From IMG/VR virus record IMGVR_UViG_3300032805_000013, positions 1 through 30,732 of that record: 30,732 bases of DNA; one strand, given 5' to 3'. The DNA is from a virus. The notes beneath the pieces were generated by a model, which made no database searches, had not been told where the DNA came from, and was given only the letters and a program-made list of their open reading frames with translations. Made by a program: the position numbers and the translations under genes. Shown here piece by piece: positions 21,777-29,439 of this stretch. Position 1 is the first letter of the stretch. Each line of letters opens with the position of its first letter.

Positions 21777-22060
21777 AAACGTTCTTGCTGATTGTCCTCC
21801 AGTTGGCAGCGTCAGGAAGTGATGCGTATTTCACGCACAAGCAACTCGCAAGCCGTGGGGTCGAGTTCGATCCGATTGCTCGCCCCTTTGTTCGGACCAC
21901 GACAGGACAGGTCGCATACTTTGGAAGCACGGCAGCAATTTCCATTGCAGTTCCTTACGAACTGCGAAAGCATCGTCACGAACGATTAGCCGATTTAGCA
22001 AGCATCGCCGCAATCGCCGATAGCGCGACAGGAGCCGCACAGAGTGCCATTCATCAGTGA
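21773..22060 (+). CDS. small membrane protein, DUF5658-like pattern
   Basis: This gene encodes 95 residues starting in an ATGA overlap with the methyltransferase. The first helix (KTFLLIVLQLAASGSDAYFTHKQLA in parts) is followed by GVEFDPIARPF, then another hydrophobic stretch (VAYFGSTAAISIAVPYEL) and a C-terminal helix. A first membrane helix ending in S-D-x-Y-x-T, then (G)xExDPxxRP, is the pattern I know from DUF5658-type small membrane proteins. The function is unknown. It overlaps the nozzle gene start by 17 bases. Confidence 0.65.
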   Translation: MKTFLLIVLQLAASGSDAYFTHKQLASRGVEFDPIARPFVRTTTGQVAYFGSTAAISIAVPYELRKHRHERLADLASIAAIADSATGAAQSAIHQ

Positions 22061-24458
22061 AGTCGCGACTATTTTCATCCAGCGCCTTTATACGGGTTGG
22101 ATCACGCTTCGCAATCAGACGACGACGCCGATCCGTGTCATGGGCCGGAGAGTCATTGAACTCTATGATGCCTTGATCGCTGGCAACGATTGGGAAATCA
22201 CGCCGTGGCTGTCACTGAAACGTCGGGCGGGGCATACCGCTTACGTGACCATCACCTATGCGGCGATGAAACTCTACTCGTGGAAGTCGAATACGCAGGG
22301 AACAATTCCTATCGTTGATACGTTGCAGGATGTCGAATACGTGAGTAGCGGCTCAACAGTGCAGATCAACACGAAAGCAGTGAATTCTGGACAAAATCTG
22401 CAATCGAGCATTCTGGGAATCGGCGACTATCTGTATGTCGGAAATCCTCAGCAGAGTTTCAAATGGGACGGGCCGAATGGCATTCAGGGAGTGACGAATT
22501 GGGGCATCACAAACAACGCCACAGCCTACGGGCCGACTATCGCCGGAACGGGCGCAAATTCTGGCGGCGGCGTAGCATGGACAAACCCGACAAACGTCAC
22601 CAGTGCTGTGAGTTTCGCCACTGTCAGTCTCTCCTCATCTCAAACCGCACAGATTTTGACTGCAACGTCCTTCGGTTTTTCGGTGCCGACCGGATCGAAC
22701 ATCACTGGAATTGTCGTGACGATGAACGCCCAAAACTCAGGCAGGCAGTTGCAGGTAAATTTGATGAAGGCCGGGGTTGCGGTTGGGACTTTGAAAACGG
22801 TCGCGATTTCCGGCAGCCCCATCGCATTGACCCTCGGAACGGCATCCGATCTGTGGGGCGCGACGTGGGCAGCGACCGATGTCAACAACACAAATTTTGG
22901 CATCTCGATCAGAAGCGGCTTTCCTTCAGTGGCGACGAACAACGAAATCAACAATGTAAACATCACGATCTATGTCAATGCAGGAGTGACGGGCACGCCG
23001 ACAGGATCAGGCTCATTTTCGGCGGTGAACGGATTCACCTACGTCGTCGCGTATGGCAATTCGATCTCAGGTGAAATCTCGAATGCTTCTGTGCCCGGAC
23101 CGAACACGGGACCATTCAGCAGCAAATCGTATGTCGGAGTTCCGGTCACAGCTTCGACCGATCCGCAAGTGAATCAAATCAGGGTATTCCGCACGACAGA
23201 CAGCGGCGGCGGCAATCAGTTCTTCGAGATCAGTAATTCGCCGTTTGCCAACACGAGCACAACGATTCAGGACACAACGCCGGACACCAGCTTGCAAGTA
23301 ACATCCCAAGCCGAGATCAATCTGGGAAACACGCCTCCTCCGGCTGGCATCGTCAACTTGGAATGGTTCGCAGGCCGCATGTGGGGCAGCGTCAACAATC
23401 TGCTCTACGCCTCGACCGGACCCGAAACGCTTTCCGGCACCGCGCCAAACTCAAACTGGAACCCCGAGTTTCAGTGGGTCATTCCGGGTCCAATTGTCCG
23501 CAACGTGAACAGTCCGAACGGCATGATCGTTTTCACGAATGATGACTCGTACATCGTGCGCGGCACCGACATCACGAACTACACGGTCAACGAATTCGTG
23601 AAGGACTTCGGCATCCGTACATACAACGCCGTCGATACGGATGGCACCAATCTCTACGTGTTTACTTCAGATCGCCAGTTCATCATGCTCGGACCATCCG
23701 GGGCGGAAGATATTGGGCTGCCGATTGCCGATCAGTTGCTCAACGTCGATTCGACTTCGTGCTACGTCTCGGTAAACCGCTACGGCCTTGATTCCATCGT
23801 GCGAATCTTGGACACGGTGAACAACGTCTACTATGACTTCAACCTAAATCAACAGTGCTGGCAGTTGCCGGGAATCCTTCAGATGGCAGCCTGCACTGCA
23901 ATGGGCAGCATCGAAACTTCGCCGGGAGTCTGGAGATTGTTGCTCTCCTCGACCAATTCAGGAGTGACGCAACTCGCCTACCGTGACCTGTCAAGTTTTC
24001 TCGATCTCGGAACCGCTTATGCTCCGAATGCCGTGTTCGGCTCAATCCAGTTGGCCGATCCGGGGAACCTCGCAAAGTTTGGAGGGCGCGGCGGTATGTG
24101 CTTGGAGTACACGAATGCGGGAACGGCACCGACTCTCTCAGTCCTGTTCAACGACATCGGCGCAACTCTGACGAATGCCGTAGGCTCACAGATCACGGGA
24201 ACCTTTACGGGCTTCAATGCAGGCTATCCGATCTCCGGCATTCCAACTCTCGCAGAGCCGACTGTCAACTATCGAACGCTTTATTACTACATGGCGGGAT
24301 TGAAGAAGCGACTGAGCGGCCTCGTCCGGCATATGCAATTCCAGATTTCCGCACCAGCCGAAAACACTGCAACGGAACTCATCGGGTTTGGTATCTTTGG
24401 AGATCAGAAATCAGAGGCAGAGGCTTCGGGCCAACTGCCGCAACTACAGGGTAAGTAA
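22044..24458 (+). CDS. tail nozzle-like protein (T7 gp12 / P22 gp10 type)
   Basis: This is an 804-residue beta-rich protein from GTG 22044, with GGAG about ten bases upstream. Repeated blades of the form FAGRMWGSVNNLLYAS, DDSYIVRGTDITNY, TDGTNLYVFTSDRQFIMLG (each about 40-50 residues, in the region 440-620) indicate a beta-propeller, the core of podovirus nozzle proteins. Residues 125-320 form a large beta-sandwich insertion. Together with the adaptor it would build the short tail. The start region FIQRLYTGWITLRNQTTTP (in parts) is like the N-terminus of nozzle proteins, which states how many rounds the ring makes. The family match is by pattern. Confidence 0.7.
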   Translation: MPFISEVATIFIQRLYTGWITLRNQTTTPIRVMGRRVIELYDALIAGNDWEITPWLSLKRRAGHTAYVTITYAAMKLYSWKSNTQGTIPIVDTLQDVEYVSSGSTVQINTKAVNSGQNLQSSILGIGDYLYVGNPQQSFKWDGPNGIQGVTNWGITNNATAYGPTIAGTGANSGGGVAWTNPTNVTSAVSFATVSLSSSQTAQILTATSFGFSVPTGSNITGIVVTMNAQNSGRQLQVNLMKAGVAVGTLKTVAISGSPIALTLGTASDLWGATWAATDVNNTNFGISIRSGFPSVATNNEINNVNITIYVNAGVTGTPTGSGSFSAVNGFTYVVAYGNSISGEISNASVPGPNTGPFSSKSYVGVPVTASTDPQVNQIRVFRTTDSGGGNQFFEISNSPFANTSTTIQDTTPDTSLQVTSQAEINLGNTPPPAGIVNLEWFAGRMWGSVNNLLYASTGPETLSGTAPNSNWNPEFQWVIPGPIVRNVNSPNGMIVFTNDDSYIVRGTDITNYTVNEFVKDFGIRTYNAVDTDGTNLYVFTSDRQFIMLGPSGAEDIGLPIADQLLNVDSTSCYVSVNRYGLDSIVRILDTVNNVYYDFNLNQQCWQLPGILQMAACTAMGSIETSPGVWRLLLSSTNSGVTQLAYRDLSSFLDLGTAYAPNAVFGSIQLADPGNLAKFGGRGGMCLEYTNAGTAPTLSVLFNDIGATLTNAVGSQITGTFTGFNAGYPISGIPTLAEPTVNYRTLYYYMAGLKKRLSGLVRHMQFQISAPAENTATELIGFGIFGDQKSEAEASGQLPQLQGK

Positions 24459-25109
24459 ATGGCAAAACCGACACTGGCAGAGCGCATCACGTCCGCGATT
24501 CAGGCGAATAACACGAAAGACGGCCTGATCCCCATGGGGAAAGGGCCAGTCCTGACTCCCGCTCGAACCTACATGACGGCCACGGATGCGAACGAGGACA
24601 GCATCGGCTATGACAATCCGACTGATGGGCTGACACCGGGGCGCACGCGCTACCAGTGGTCGATTCTCGAACAACAACAGGCCAGCGTGCCCGTGACCAA
24701 CCTGACGAGTTCAGGCAACACGAGCAATAACTCGATTGCGGCGATTCAGGGCGGAATCCCGCAGAATCCCGTCGCACCGGCCTCGGCATGGTCATCGGTG
24801 CCTCAGATGATCCTTCCCGTGAATGCCAAAGGGCCTGTGATGATCATGGCGAATTTGACATGCCAATCGACCGCCGCGCACGACAATATCGCCTTTGCCA
24901 TCTACCGGGACGGGCAACTGCTGGGCAACCATTTGACCCACCAGTTTCCGGCAGCGACGAACGCGCCCAACCTGGTGCAATTGAGCGCGATGGACAATCC
25001 GCCGACCGGGACGCACATCTATGCTCTTTATTGGTCACCGGGAACGGGAACATTGACAGCCGTCTCGAATCAGCGCAATCTGTATGCGATTAACCTGCAA
25101 CCGCAGTAA
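24459..25109 (+). CDS. virion protein with jelly-roll-like C-terminus
   Basis: This gene encodes 216 residues starting directly after the nozzle stop. The first 110 residues are extended and polar; the rest has strands typical of a TNF-like or jelly-roll fold (GPVMIMANLTCQSTAAHDNIAFAIYRDGQLLG in parts, THIYALYW, NLYAINLQ). Such trimer-forming domains top phage fibres and needles. It is likely a tail tip, needle or small fibre protein; the exact job is inferred. Confidence 0.6.
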   Translation: MAKPTLAERITSAIQANNTKDGLIPMGKGPVLTPARTYMTATDANEDSIGYDNPTDGLTPGRTRYQWSILEQQQASVPVTNLTSSGNTSNNSIAAIQGGIPQNPVAPASAWSSVPQMILPVNAKGPVMIMANLTCQSTAAHDNIAFAIYRDGQLLGNHLTHQFPAATNAPNLVQLSAMDNPPTGTHIYALYWSPGTGTLTAVSNQRNLYAINLQPQ

Positions 25110-25112
25110 GGC

Positions 25113-25132
25113 CGTGCTTTCAAAGTATTTAC
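25113..25132 (+). promoter_or_regulatory. late promoter-like element, copy 9 (divergent 3' half)
   Basis: It reads CGTGCTTTCAAAGTATTTAC. The first 15 bases equal copy 8, but the A-G at positions 17-18 is lost. A leader with GGGAGAAAG follows before ATG 25165. Confidence 0.6.
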
Positions 25133-25164
25133 GAGGAGACAAAATCCCAGCCGGGAGAAAGTGA

Positions 25165-25524
25165 ATGAAGAAGCTGCTTTACGTGCTGCCGTTCATCCTA
25201 GTGTTGACGGCTTGCTCTCCGATTGAACAACAGGCTCGCAACACCGCCGCCGCGCTTCAGGGCGTGATTGTGGCGGCTCAGGCCAAGTACCACGATTCTT
25301 GTGTCGCAAATTCGGCGCAATCCGTCTGTCAGGACATCAATAAGGGCATTTCCGCCGAGAATGCGCTCATCACCGCAACCGAAACTTACTGCGGATGGTC
25401 TACGACCGCGCCTCCGTCCGACACGAGCGCGAAATGCGTTCCGGTCAAAACGGCTCAGGCTGGACTCAGCGCGGCCATCGGCAATGCAACTCAACTCACC
25501 GTGGAACTGAAAGGAGCACTCTAA
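25165..25524 (+). CDS. lipoprotein
   Basis: This is a 119-residue lipoprotein with a textbook signal: KK at the start, hydrophobic LLYVLPFILVL, lipobox LTAC with C17. The mature part is Ala/Thr-rich and helical with four cysteines (SCVANS, SVCQD, YCGW, KCVP), which may pair as disulfides in the periplasm. Phage lipoproteins of this size are often outer-membrane spanins or exclusion factors; a spanin usually has a Pro-rich mature part, which this lacks. Stop and next start overlap (TAATG). Confidence 0.75.
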   Translation: MKKLLYVLPFILVLTACSPIEQQARNTAAALQGVIVAAQAKYHDSCVANSAQSVCQDINKGISAENALITATETYCGWSTTAPPSDTSAKCVPVKTAQAGLSAAIGNATQLTVELKGAL

Positions 25525-25715
25525 TGGGAGCCTCGACACTCATCGCTTTGGTTCTCTCGCTGCTCCAGTCGGTTCTCAGCGCAGCGAAGGTCGGCGGCGT
25601 TCCGGCAGAAGTCGTGACGCTGATCGAAGGGGCAGTACAGAATCTTCTCCAAGTGCAGGGTACGGATGTGACGTACTCGCAACTGGAAAGCTTGCGGGTC
25701 AAGACGGAGTGGTAA
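25524..25715 (+). CDS. small hydrophobic protein (holin-like size)
   Basis: This gene encodes 63 residues. Residues 3-22 (ASTLIALVLSLLQSVLSAAK) form a hydrophobic helix, followed by an amphipathic helix (EVVTLIEGAVQNLLQ) and a polar end. One membrane helix and 63 residues fit a small holin or a virion membrane-active peptide, but no family is recognised. Stop and next start overlap (TAATG). Confidence 0.65.
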   Translation: MGASTLIALVLSLLQSVLSAAKVGGVPAEVVTLIEGAVQNLLQVQGTDVTYSQLESLRVKTEW

Positions 25716-26101
25716 TGCTCAAAGTCCGGCATGTCGAGGAGCGTGACAGGGATTTGCTGAATGCGGCAGCTTTGGCCGATCCCTATCACGCCGCCATCGG
25801 CCTAACCGGAGACTACTGGAAACCAGCAGACTCGATTCTCTACGAGGATGCAGAAGGCCCGGTAGTCGCCTTAAAAACGCAGAACATCGTCAGGAGCGAC
25901 ATTCAATTCCTGACCCAGAATCACGAACGAAACTCGCGTGCGCTGTACGAAGGATTTTGGACGTACGTGAAGATCATGCAGGCGCGGCATGTGCGTGAGA
26001 TTATTTTCAACACGCAGTCGCCGGACGTGACGCGATTCTTTCAGCGACGGTTTCATTTTGCGGAAGTCAAGCCGATCACGATGTCTTTGAGGATTGACTA
26101 A
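25715..26101 (+). CDS. GNAT-fold-like protein near internal virion genes
   Basis: This gene encodes 128 residues. Strand-helix order (MLKVRHVEERDRDLL; VVALKTQNIVRSDIQFL; helix ALYEGFWTYVKIMQARHV; EIIFNTQSPDVTRFFQRRF with F and RRF closing) follows a small acetyltransferase (GNAT) fold. The acetyl-CoA loop (R/Q-x-x-G-x-G/A) is not visible, so activity is doubtful. In many podoviruses a GNAT-like protein sits just before the internal virion proteins, as it does here. It may be a virion assembly factor. Confidence 0.6.
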   Translation: MLKVRHVEERDRDLLNAAALADPYHAAIGLTGDYWKPADSILYEDAEGPVVALKTQNIVRSDIQFLTQNHERNSRALYEGFWTYVKIMQARHVREIIFNTQSPDVTRFFQRRFHFAEVKPITMSLRID

Positions 26102-26103
26102 TC

Positions 26104-26772
26104 ATGGGTGGGCCTTCACCATCGGAACAGCAGTTGCAGTCGGAGCAAGCCGCCGAGACACGGCAGTACATGCAGCAGCAGGCGACGAACTACTCCGAAC
26201 AGCAAGACCTGTTCTCCACTTTGAAGCCGATGCTCGAAGCGGAGATCGCCAACCCGACAGGATTCACTCCGCAGGAACTGGCCGACCTGAACGCCTCGAA
26301 CGTCAACACGACGGGCGCACAGTACGCGAATGTGCAGAAGCAACTGAATCTGCGGAACGCCTCGCAGAACATGGCGGGATTGACTTCAGGCGTGGCGGCA
26401 AGCGAAACAGCGGCCTTGCAGGGCGCGGCAGCGGGAACGGTCGCATCCAATGCGGAAAATGTGCAACTCCAGAACGCTCAACTCCAGCAGCAGAACAAAA
26501 CCACGGCACAGGCCCAATTGCTCGGGCTGGAAGCGAACGCGGGCGGACAGGCGGTAAGTCTAGGACAGGTCGAGAATCAGAGCGAGAATCAGGCATTCCA
26601 GCAAGCCTACACGGAGCAGCAACAGAGTTCGCAGTTGATGAGCGGGATTCTTGGCGGATTAATCAATACTGGGATAGGCGTTGCAACCGGAGGCTTGGAG
26701 GGCGGCCTGAATTCAGTATTGAACCAAGGGCAGAGTTTCGGTAGCGGCTTCGCGGCGGGAGCTTTCGGATAA
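26104..26772 (+). CDS. internal virion (ejection) protein-like, Gln-rich
   Basis: This is a 222-residue protein of very high Gln/Ala content with long helices (SEQAAETRQYMQQQATNY, NAQLQQQNKTTAQAQLLGL). The C-terminal 40 residues are Gly-rich with GILGGLINTGIGVATGG, a membrane-active-looking segment as in ejection proteins that form a channel. It lies between a GNAT-like protein and a long helical protein, as internal virion proteins of T7/P22 phages do. Function is inferred. Confidence 0.65.
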   Translation: MGGPSPSEQQLQSEQAAETRQYMQQQATNYSEQQDLFSTLKPMLEAEIANPTGFTPQELADLNASNVNTTGAQYANVQKQLNLRNASQNMAGLTSGVAASETAALQGAAAGTVASNAENVQLQNAQLQQQNKTTAQAQLLGLEANAGGQAVSLGQVENQSENQAFQQAYTEQQQSSQLMSGILGGLINTGIGVATGGLEGGLNSVLNQGQSFGSGFAAGAFG

Positions 26773-28634
26773 TGGCAGACGAACCTCAAAATACGGCGCT
26801 CCAAGATTCCGAGCAGGATGACAATACAGGCGATTTCTCGGCCTTTGGCATCGGCGGGGATACTCAGACACCCCCCGCGCCTCAAAGTGCGCCCCAAGCG
26901 ACTCCCAGCGCAACTGCGGCCACTCCTCCAATCCAGGTAGACACGAAACAGAAGGTTCACCCTCATATGGCACTTCTAGCAGGACTGCTGGGCCGCGTCC
27001 TGACCGGAGTCCGCAACGCGCCGGGAAACCCGAACAATGCCCTCGACCGGGGCTTTATGGCAGCCTCGCCGAACAATCAGGCCATGCAACAGGCGGCAGT
27101 CTCCAAGGCGCAGAGCGAAGCCGATCTCGCCAAGATGCAGGTGTCGATTACTGGCATGAAGGCACTCCAATATGAATACCTGTTGAAGCGGATGCCGCAA
27201 GAGGAGCAGCAGAAGCATCTCGACGCCATTTCGCAGTTCAAGCAAAATCTCATCAAAGAGGGCGCGAACGTCGAAGCAGAGGGTGACGACGAGAAAGCCT
27301 CAGACGCGCAAGCGACCCACATGAACGCGACCGATCCGCGAGCAACCGGACACGCGGGACGTTTTTACTCGTTGCCGACGATGGACGCGAGCGGTAAAGC
27401 AAAGTTTGATGTAGTTTACGTTCCGTCAAAAGACACACTGCAAAGCGATTTCAAATGGACTGATCCTGACGGAAACGAGCAGACGATTCCGGCAGGCACG
27501 CCGATGTCCGGGGCGCTGGGGAAATTCGTCGAAGCGCAACAGAAGGGTGCACAGGGACAGGCGAAAGCCGAACACAAGGCAATGGCCGACGCGCTCGGAC
27601 CCGTGACTGACGAGAAGGCTAGCGGGGTTGCAGATTGGCTCGAATCCCAGCAAAAACAAAACACCCCGCTCTACCAGCAAAACAAGGCCGCAGTCGATCA
27701 GCAGATCACGACCCTTCGCGGGGCGCACCAACGCGCACAGCAAGAGAAATTGCAGCAAGCGCGAGCCGGAGCGGAAGTTAGAACCGAAGCAAAACAGAGC
27801 GGAGCAAAGGCCGGGAATTACTATCATTGGGTCGGATCGGATGGTGAGACGCACGTCGGCAAGGGAAACGAAGTGCCTGAAGGTGTGGAAGCAACGCCCA
27901 TCGGCGGCGAAAAGGAATTCGCGCAGTACACCGCCGAAGCTCACATCTCGAACATCGTGCAGCAATCGCTGAACCGCGTTCATCAGGACATCGATGAGCA
28001 TCCTGAACTGTTCGACAACTCGACAGCGAGAAATATCCTCGCAACGACGTTGGAGCAGATCGACCGCGCCTCGGCAGGAATCCTCGTGGCCGGAACGGGC
28101 GGCAGCGTACCACTTCCCTCTGGCATGGGGGCGATGATTAACACCGCTCTGCAAAACAAGGCACTCAATCGGACCACGGCAGATGCGGTAAAACAGTACA
28201 TCGCCGACTACAAGGCGATGAAGGACAAAGCCATCTCGATGCAGATGGAAATGCAGGGCGGCAAGATCGGGCGCGGCGCGGCGCAGATGTTCAAGTCGAT
28301 CACCGATCAGATCCCGAACGGAGAGACGGCAGACTCGCGCACCGCGCATCGGCAAATGGAAGATTTACAGCAGACCCAAGACGAACTCTCAAAGAAGTAC
28401 GGCAATTACGGAGACTTCAAAAAGATCGCGCCTTACAAACCGCTAGATCGCGGCGAAAGTTCAACCTCGAAACAAACTGAAGCCGAGCGCGAAGCCAAAT
28501 TTGAGAATCGAGGACAGCACGGCGGATTGCGAAAAGTATTCGAGAAGCAACTGCAAGCCACGCAGGATGCAATCAAATCTATTGGCGAGGCCGAGATGAA
28601 GTTGGCTGGCAAGAAGCCAAAAGATGAGGAGTAG
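26772..28634 (+). CDS. large helical internal virion protein
   Basis: This is a 620-residue soluble protein. Residues 1-60 are disordered (Gln, Pro, Thr-rich); then long helices with high Gln, Lys, Glu and Ala. A short beta-rich part lies near 190-260 (AGRFYSLPTMDASGKAKFDVVYV in parts). No lysozyme or transglycosylase motif is visible. It is likely an ejection or core protein released into the cell with the DNA. The start overlaps the previous stop (TAATG). The 3' end overlaps an antisense open frame. Confidence 0.65.
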   Translation: MADEPQNTALQDSEQDDNTGDFSAFGIGGDTQTPPAPQSAPQATPSATAATPPIQVDTKQKVHPHMALLAGLLGRVLTGVRNAPGNPNNALDRGFMAASPNNQAMQQAAVSKAQSEADLAKMQVSITGMKALQYEYLLKRMPQEEQQKHLDAISQFKQNLIKEGANVEAEGDDEKASDAQATHMNATDPRATGHAGRFYSLPTMDASGKAKFDVVYVPSKDTLQSDFKWTDPDGNEQTIPAGTPMSGALGKFVEAQQKGAQGQAKAEHKAMADALGPVTDEKASGVADWLESQQKQNTPLYQQNKAAVDQQITTLRGAHQRAQQEKLQQARAGAEVRTEAKQSGAKAGNYYHWVGSDGETHVGKGNEVPEGVEATPIGGEKEFAQYTAEAHISNIVQQSLNRVHQDIDEHPELFDNSTARNILATTLEQIDRASAGILVAGTGGSVPLPSGMGAMINTALQNKALNRTTADAVKQYIADYKAMKDKAISMQMEMQGGKIGRGAAQMFKSITDQIPNGETADSRTAHRQMEDLQQTQDELSKKYGNYGDFKKIAPYKPLDRGESSTSKQTEAEREAKFENRGQHGGLRKVFEKQLQATQDAIKSIGEAEMKLAGKKPKDEE

Positions 28635-28749
28635 TTTTTCGCAGCGCGTCCATGATGCAAATCAGTTTGGCCGCGAGTTCCTGTTTTCGCATCTCATCTG
28701 CACGCTTCGTCAATTTCTCTTTGAAAACTTTGTCCTGTCTTTTGTACAT
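28579..28749 (-). CDS. candidate antisense small gene
   Basis: On the minus strand, ATG 28749 opens 56 codons ending at TAG (28579-28581). The first 40 residues look coding: a charged helix with MYKRQDKVFKEKLTKRADE and MRKQELAAKLICIMDALRK. A weak sigma70-like promoter (TTGTTT, 17 bases, TACATT) lies at 28756-28784 on the minus strand and would give a leaderless message. No clear Shine-Dalgarno site is present. The gene would be convergent to the internal virion gene, overlapping its last 56 bases. Every other gene is on the + strand, so it is either a real exception or chance. Confidence 0.4.
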   Translation of the reverse strand: MYKRQDKVFKEKLTKRADEMRKQELAAKLICIMDALRKTTPHLLASCQPTSSRPRQ

Positions 28750-28769
28750 GGCCTAAATGTAGCACCAGT

Positions 28770-28789
28770 CGTGCTTTCAAACAATAGTA
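28770..28789 (+). promoter_or_regulatory. late promoter-like element, copy 10
   Basis: It reads CGTGCTTTCAAACAATAGTA. An ATG stands 21 bases from its first base, at 28791, and opens a 10-codon leader peptide. Confidence 0.7.
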
Positions 28790-28790
28790 C

Positions 28791-28823
28791 ATGCGGACGG
28801 GATCGAAGGGACAGGCGGCGTGA
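28791..28823 (+). CDS. possible leader peptide, coupled to the next gene
   Basis: ATG 28791 is at the standard 21-base offset of the late element. It opens ten codons, MRTGSKGQAA, then TGA (28821-28823), which overlaps the GTG start of the next gene as GTGA. This arrangement suggests that ribosomes start at the element-linked ATG and re-initiate on the membrane-protein gene. Confidence 0.4.
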   Translation: MRTGSKGQAA

Positions 28824-29017
28824 ATGAATGGATCAGGCTTGGCATCACTATCGTATCTGGCGTCGTGGTTTCTCTTGTTGGCTTCGTTGTTCGTGATTTA
28901 CGAGATCGTGTGCTACGTCTTGAAACATCCCAGACAGAAACGGGCGAATTGGTTGCCGAACTTAAGGGCCGCTGCGATGCGAATTTTTCAGGGTCACACG
29001 GACGATTCCACGACTAG
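28820..29017 (+). CDS. small membrane protein with coiled coil (lysis-type)
   Basis: This gene encodes 65 residues from GTG 28820. One transmembrane helix (ITIVSGVVVSLVGFVV, about 9-24) is followed by DLRDRVLRLETSQTETGELVAELKG, a heptad-like coiled coil. The design, membrane helix then coiled coil, is common in small phage membrane proteins of the XhlA/holin-associated and inner-membrane spanin kinds. Reading the same bases in the frame from 28824 gives a Leu/Trp-rich sequence that looks like a shadow. Expected to be expressed late through element 10. Confidence 0.7.
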   Translation: MNEWIRLGITIVSGVVVSLVGFVVRDLRDRVLRLETSQTETGELVAELKGRCDANFSGSHGRFHD

Positions 29018-29024
29018 GCGCGGA

Positions 29025-29381
29025 ATGGGACGGATTCTCGGCGTCGTTTTCTGCGGCGTTCTGGGCGCAGCGGCTTTCGTCGGTTACACCATGCGTTCCT
29101 CGGAAGTGCAAGCCAACGTCATTGACACTTACTACAATGCCCTAGTCGTGAGCAATCCAGATGGAGCCTATCGCTATTGGATAAAGCCGCATAGCGCGTC
29201 GGGCGAAGCCTTGCCGCTCACATACCTGAACTTTTGCCACGATTTCGAGCCGGAATTTTCGCCTGGACAAACGCTTCTGATTTTAAAAGTCGAGCACAAA
29301 TGGGGCTGTGTGAGCGTAGCTAACACTCACCCCGGATACAGGATAAAACGCGATGACCGACCCAACGAAACAGCCAACTGA
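29025..29381 (+). CDS. membrane-anchored hypothetical protein
   Basis: This gene encodes 118 residues from ATG 29025. The start is chosen because the upstream part of the frame (28824-29017) overlaps the previous gene out of frame, and a GGCGCGGA lies just ahead. An N-terminal anchor (ILGVVFCGVLGAAAFVGYTM, about 4-23) is followed by a soluble domain facing the periplasm, with two cysteines (NFCHDF, WGCVSV). No family is recognised. It may be a lysis or superinfection protein by position. Confidence 0.65.
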   Translation: MGRILGVVFCGVLGAAAFVGYTMRSSEVQANVIDTYYNALVVSNPDGAYRYWIKPHSASGEALPLTYLNFCHDFEPEFSPGQTLLILKVEHKWGCVSVANTHPGYRIKRDDRPNETAN

Positions 29382-29439
29382 CCCGAAACCGGACGACGAC
29401 AACCCGAACAAACCGCCCGATCCCCCAGATAAGGGATAA
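29353..29439 (+). CDS. possible 28-residue Pro/Asp-rich peptide
   Basis: ATG 29353 opens 28 codons rich in Pro, Asp, Lys and Asn (KPDDDNPNKPPDPPDKG), ending in TAA at 29437-29439, only ten bases before the -10 box of the next gene. The repeated P-D/P-N pattern is not typical of chance translation, and short Pro-rich tails are known in phage envelope proteins. The ribosome binding site is weak, so it is a tentative gene. Confidence 0.4.
   Translation: MTDPTKQPTDPKPDDDNPNKPPDPPDKG

Noticed and set aside
27426-28355. Minus-strand open frame of 309 codons opposite the internal virion gene
   Set aside because: Same reasoning: it is rich in Arg, Cys and His, without domain or ribosome binding site, and opposite a well-supported gene.
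28624-28827. Forward frame of 67 residues after the internal virion gene
   Set aside because: No ribosome binding site, it runs through the late element, and its composition (Phe, Leu, Arg, His) is that of an antisense shadow. The minus-strand frame here looks more coding.
28824-29017. Upstream part of a long frame (28824-29381) that would make a 185-residue protein
   Set aside because: The first 64 codons overlap the 65-residue membrane-coiled-coil gene in another frame and look like its shadow; the start at ATG 29025 explains the rest.
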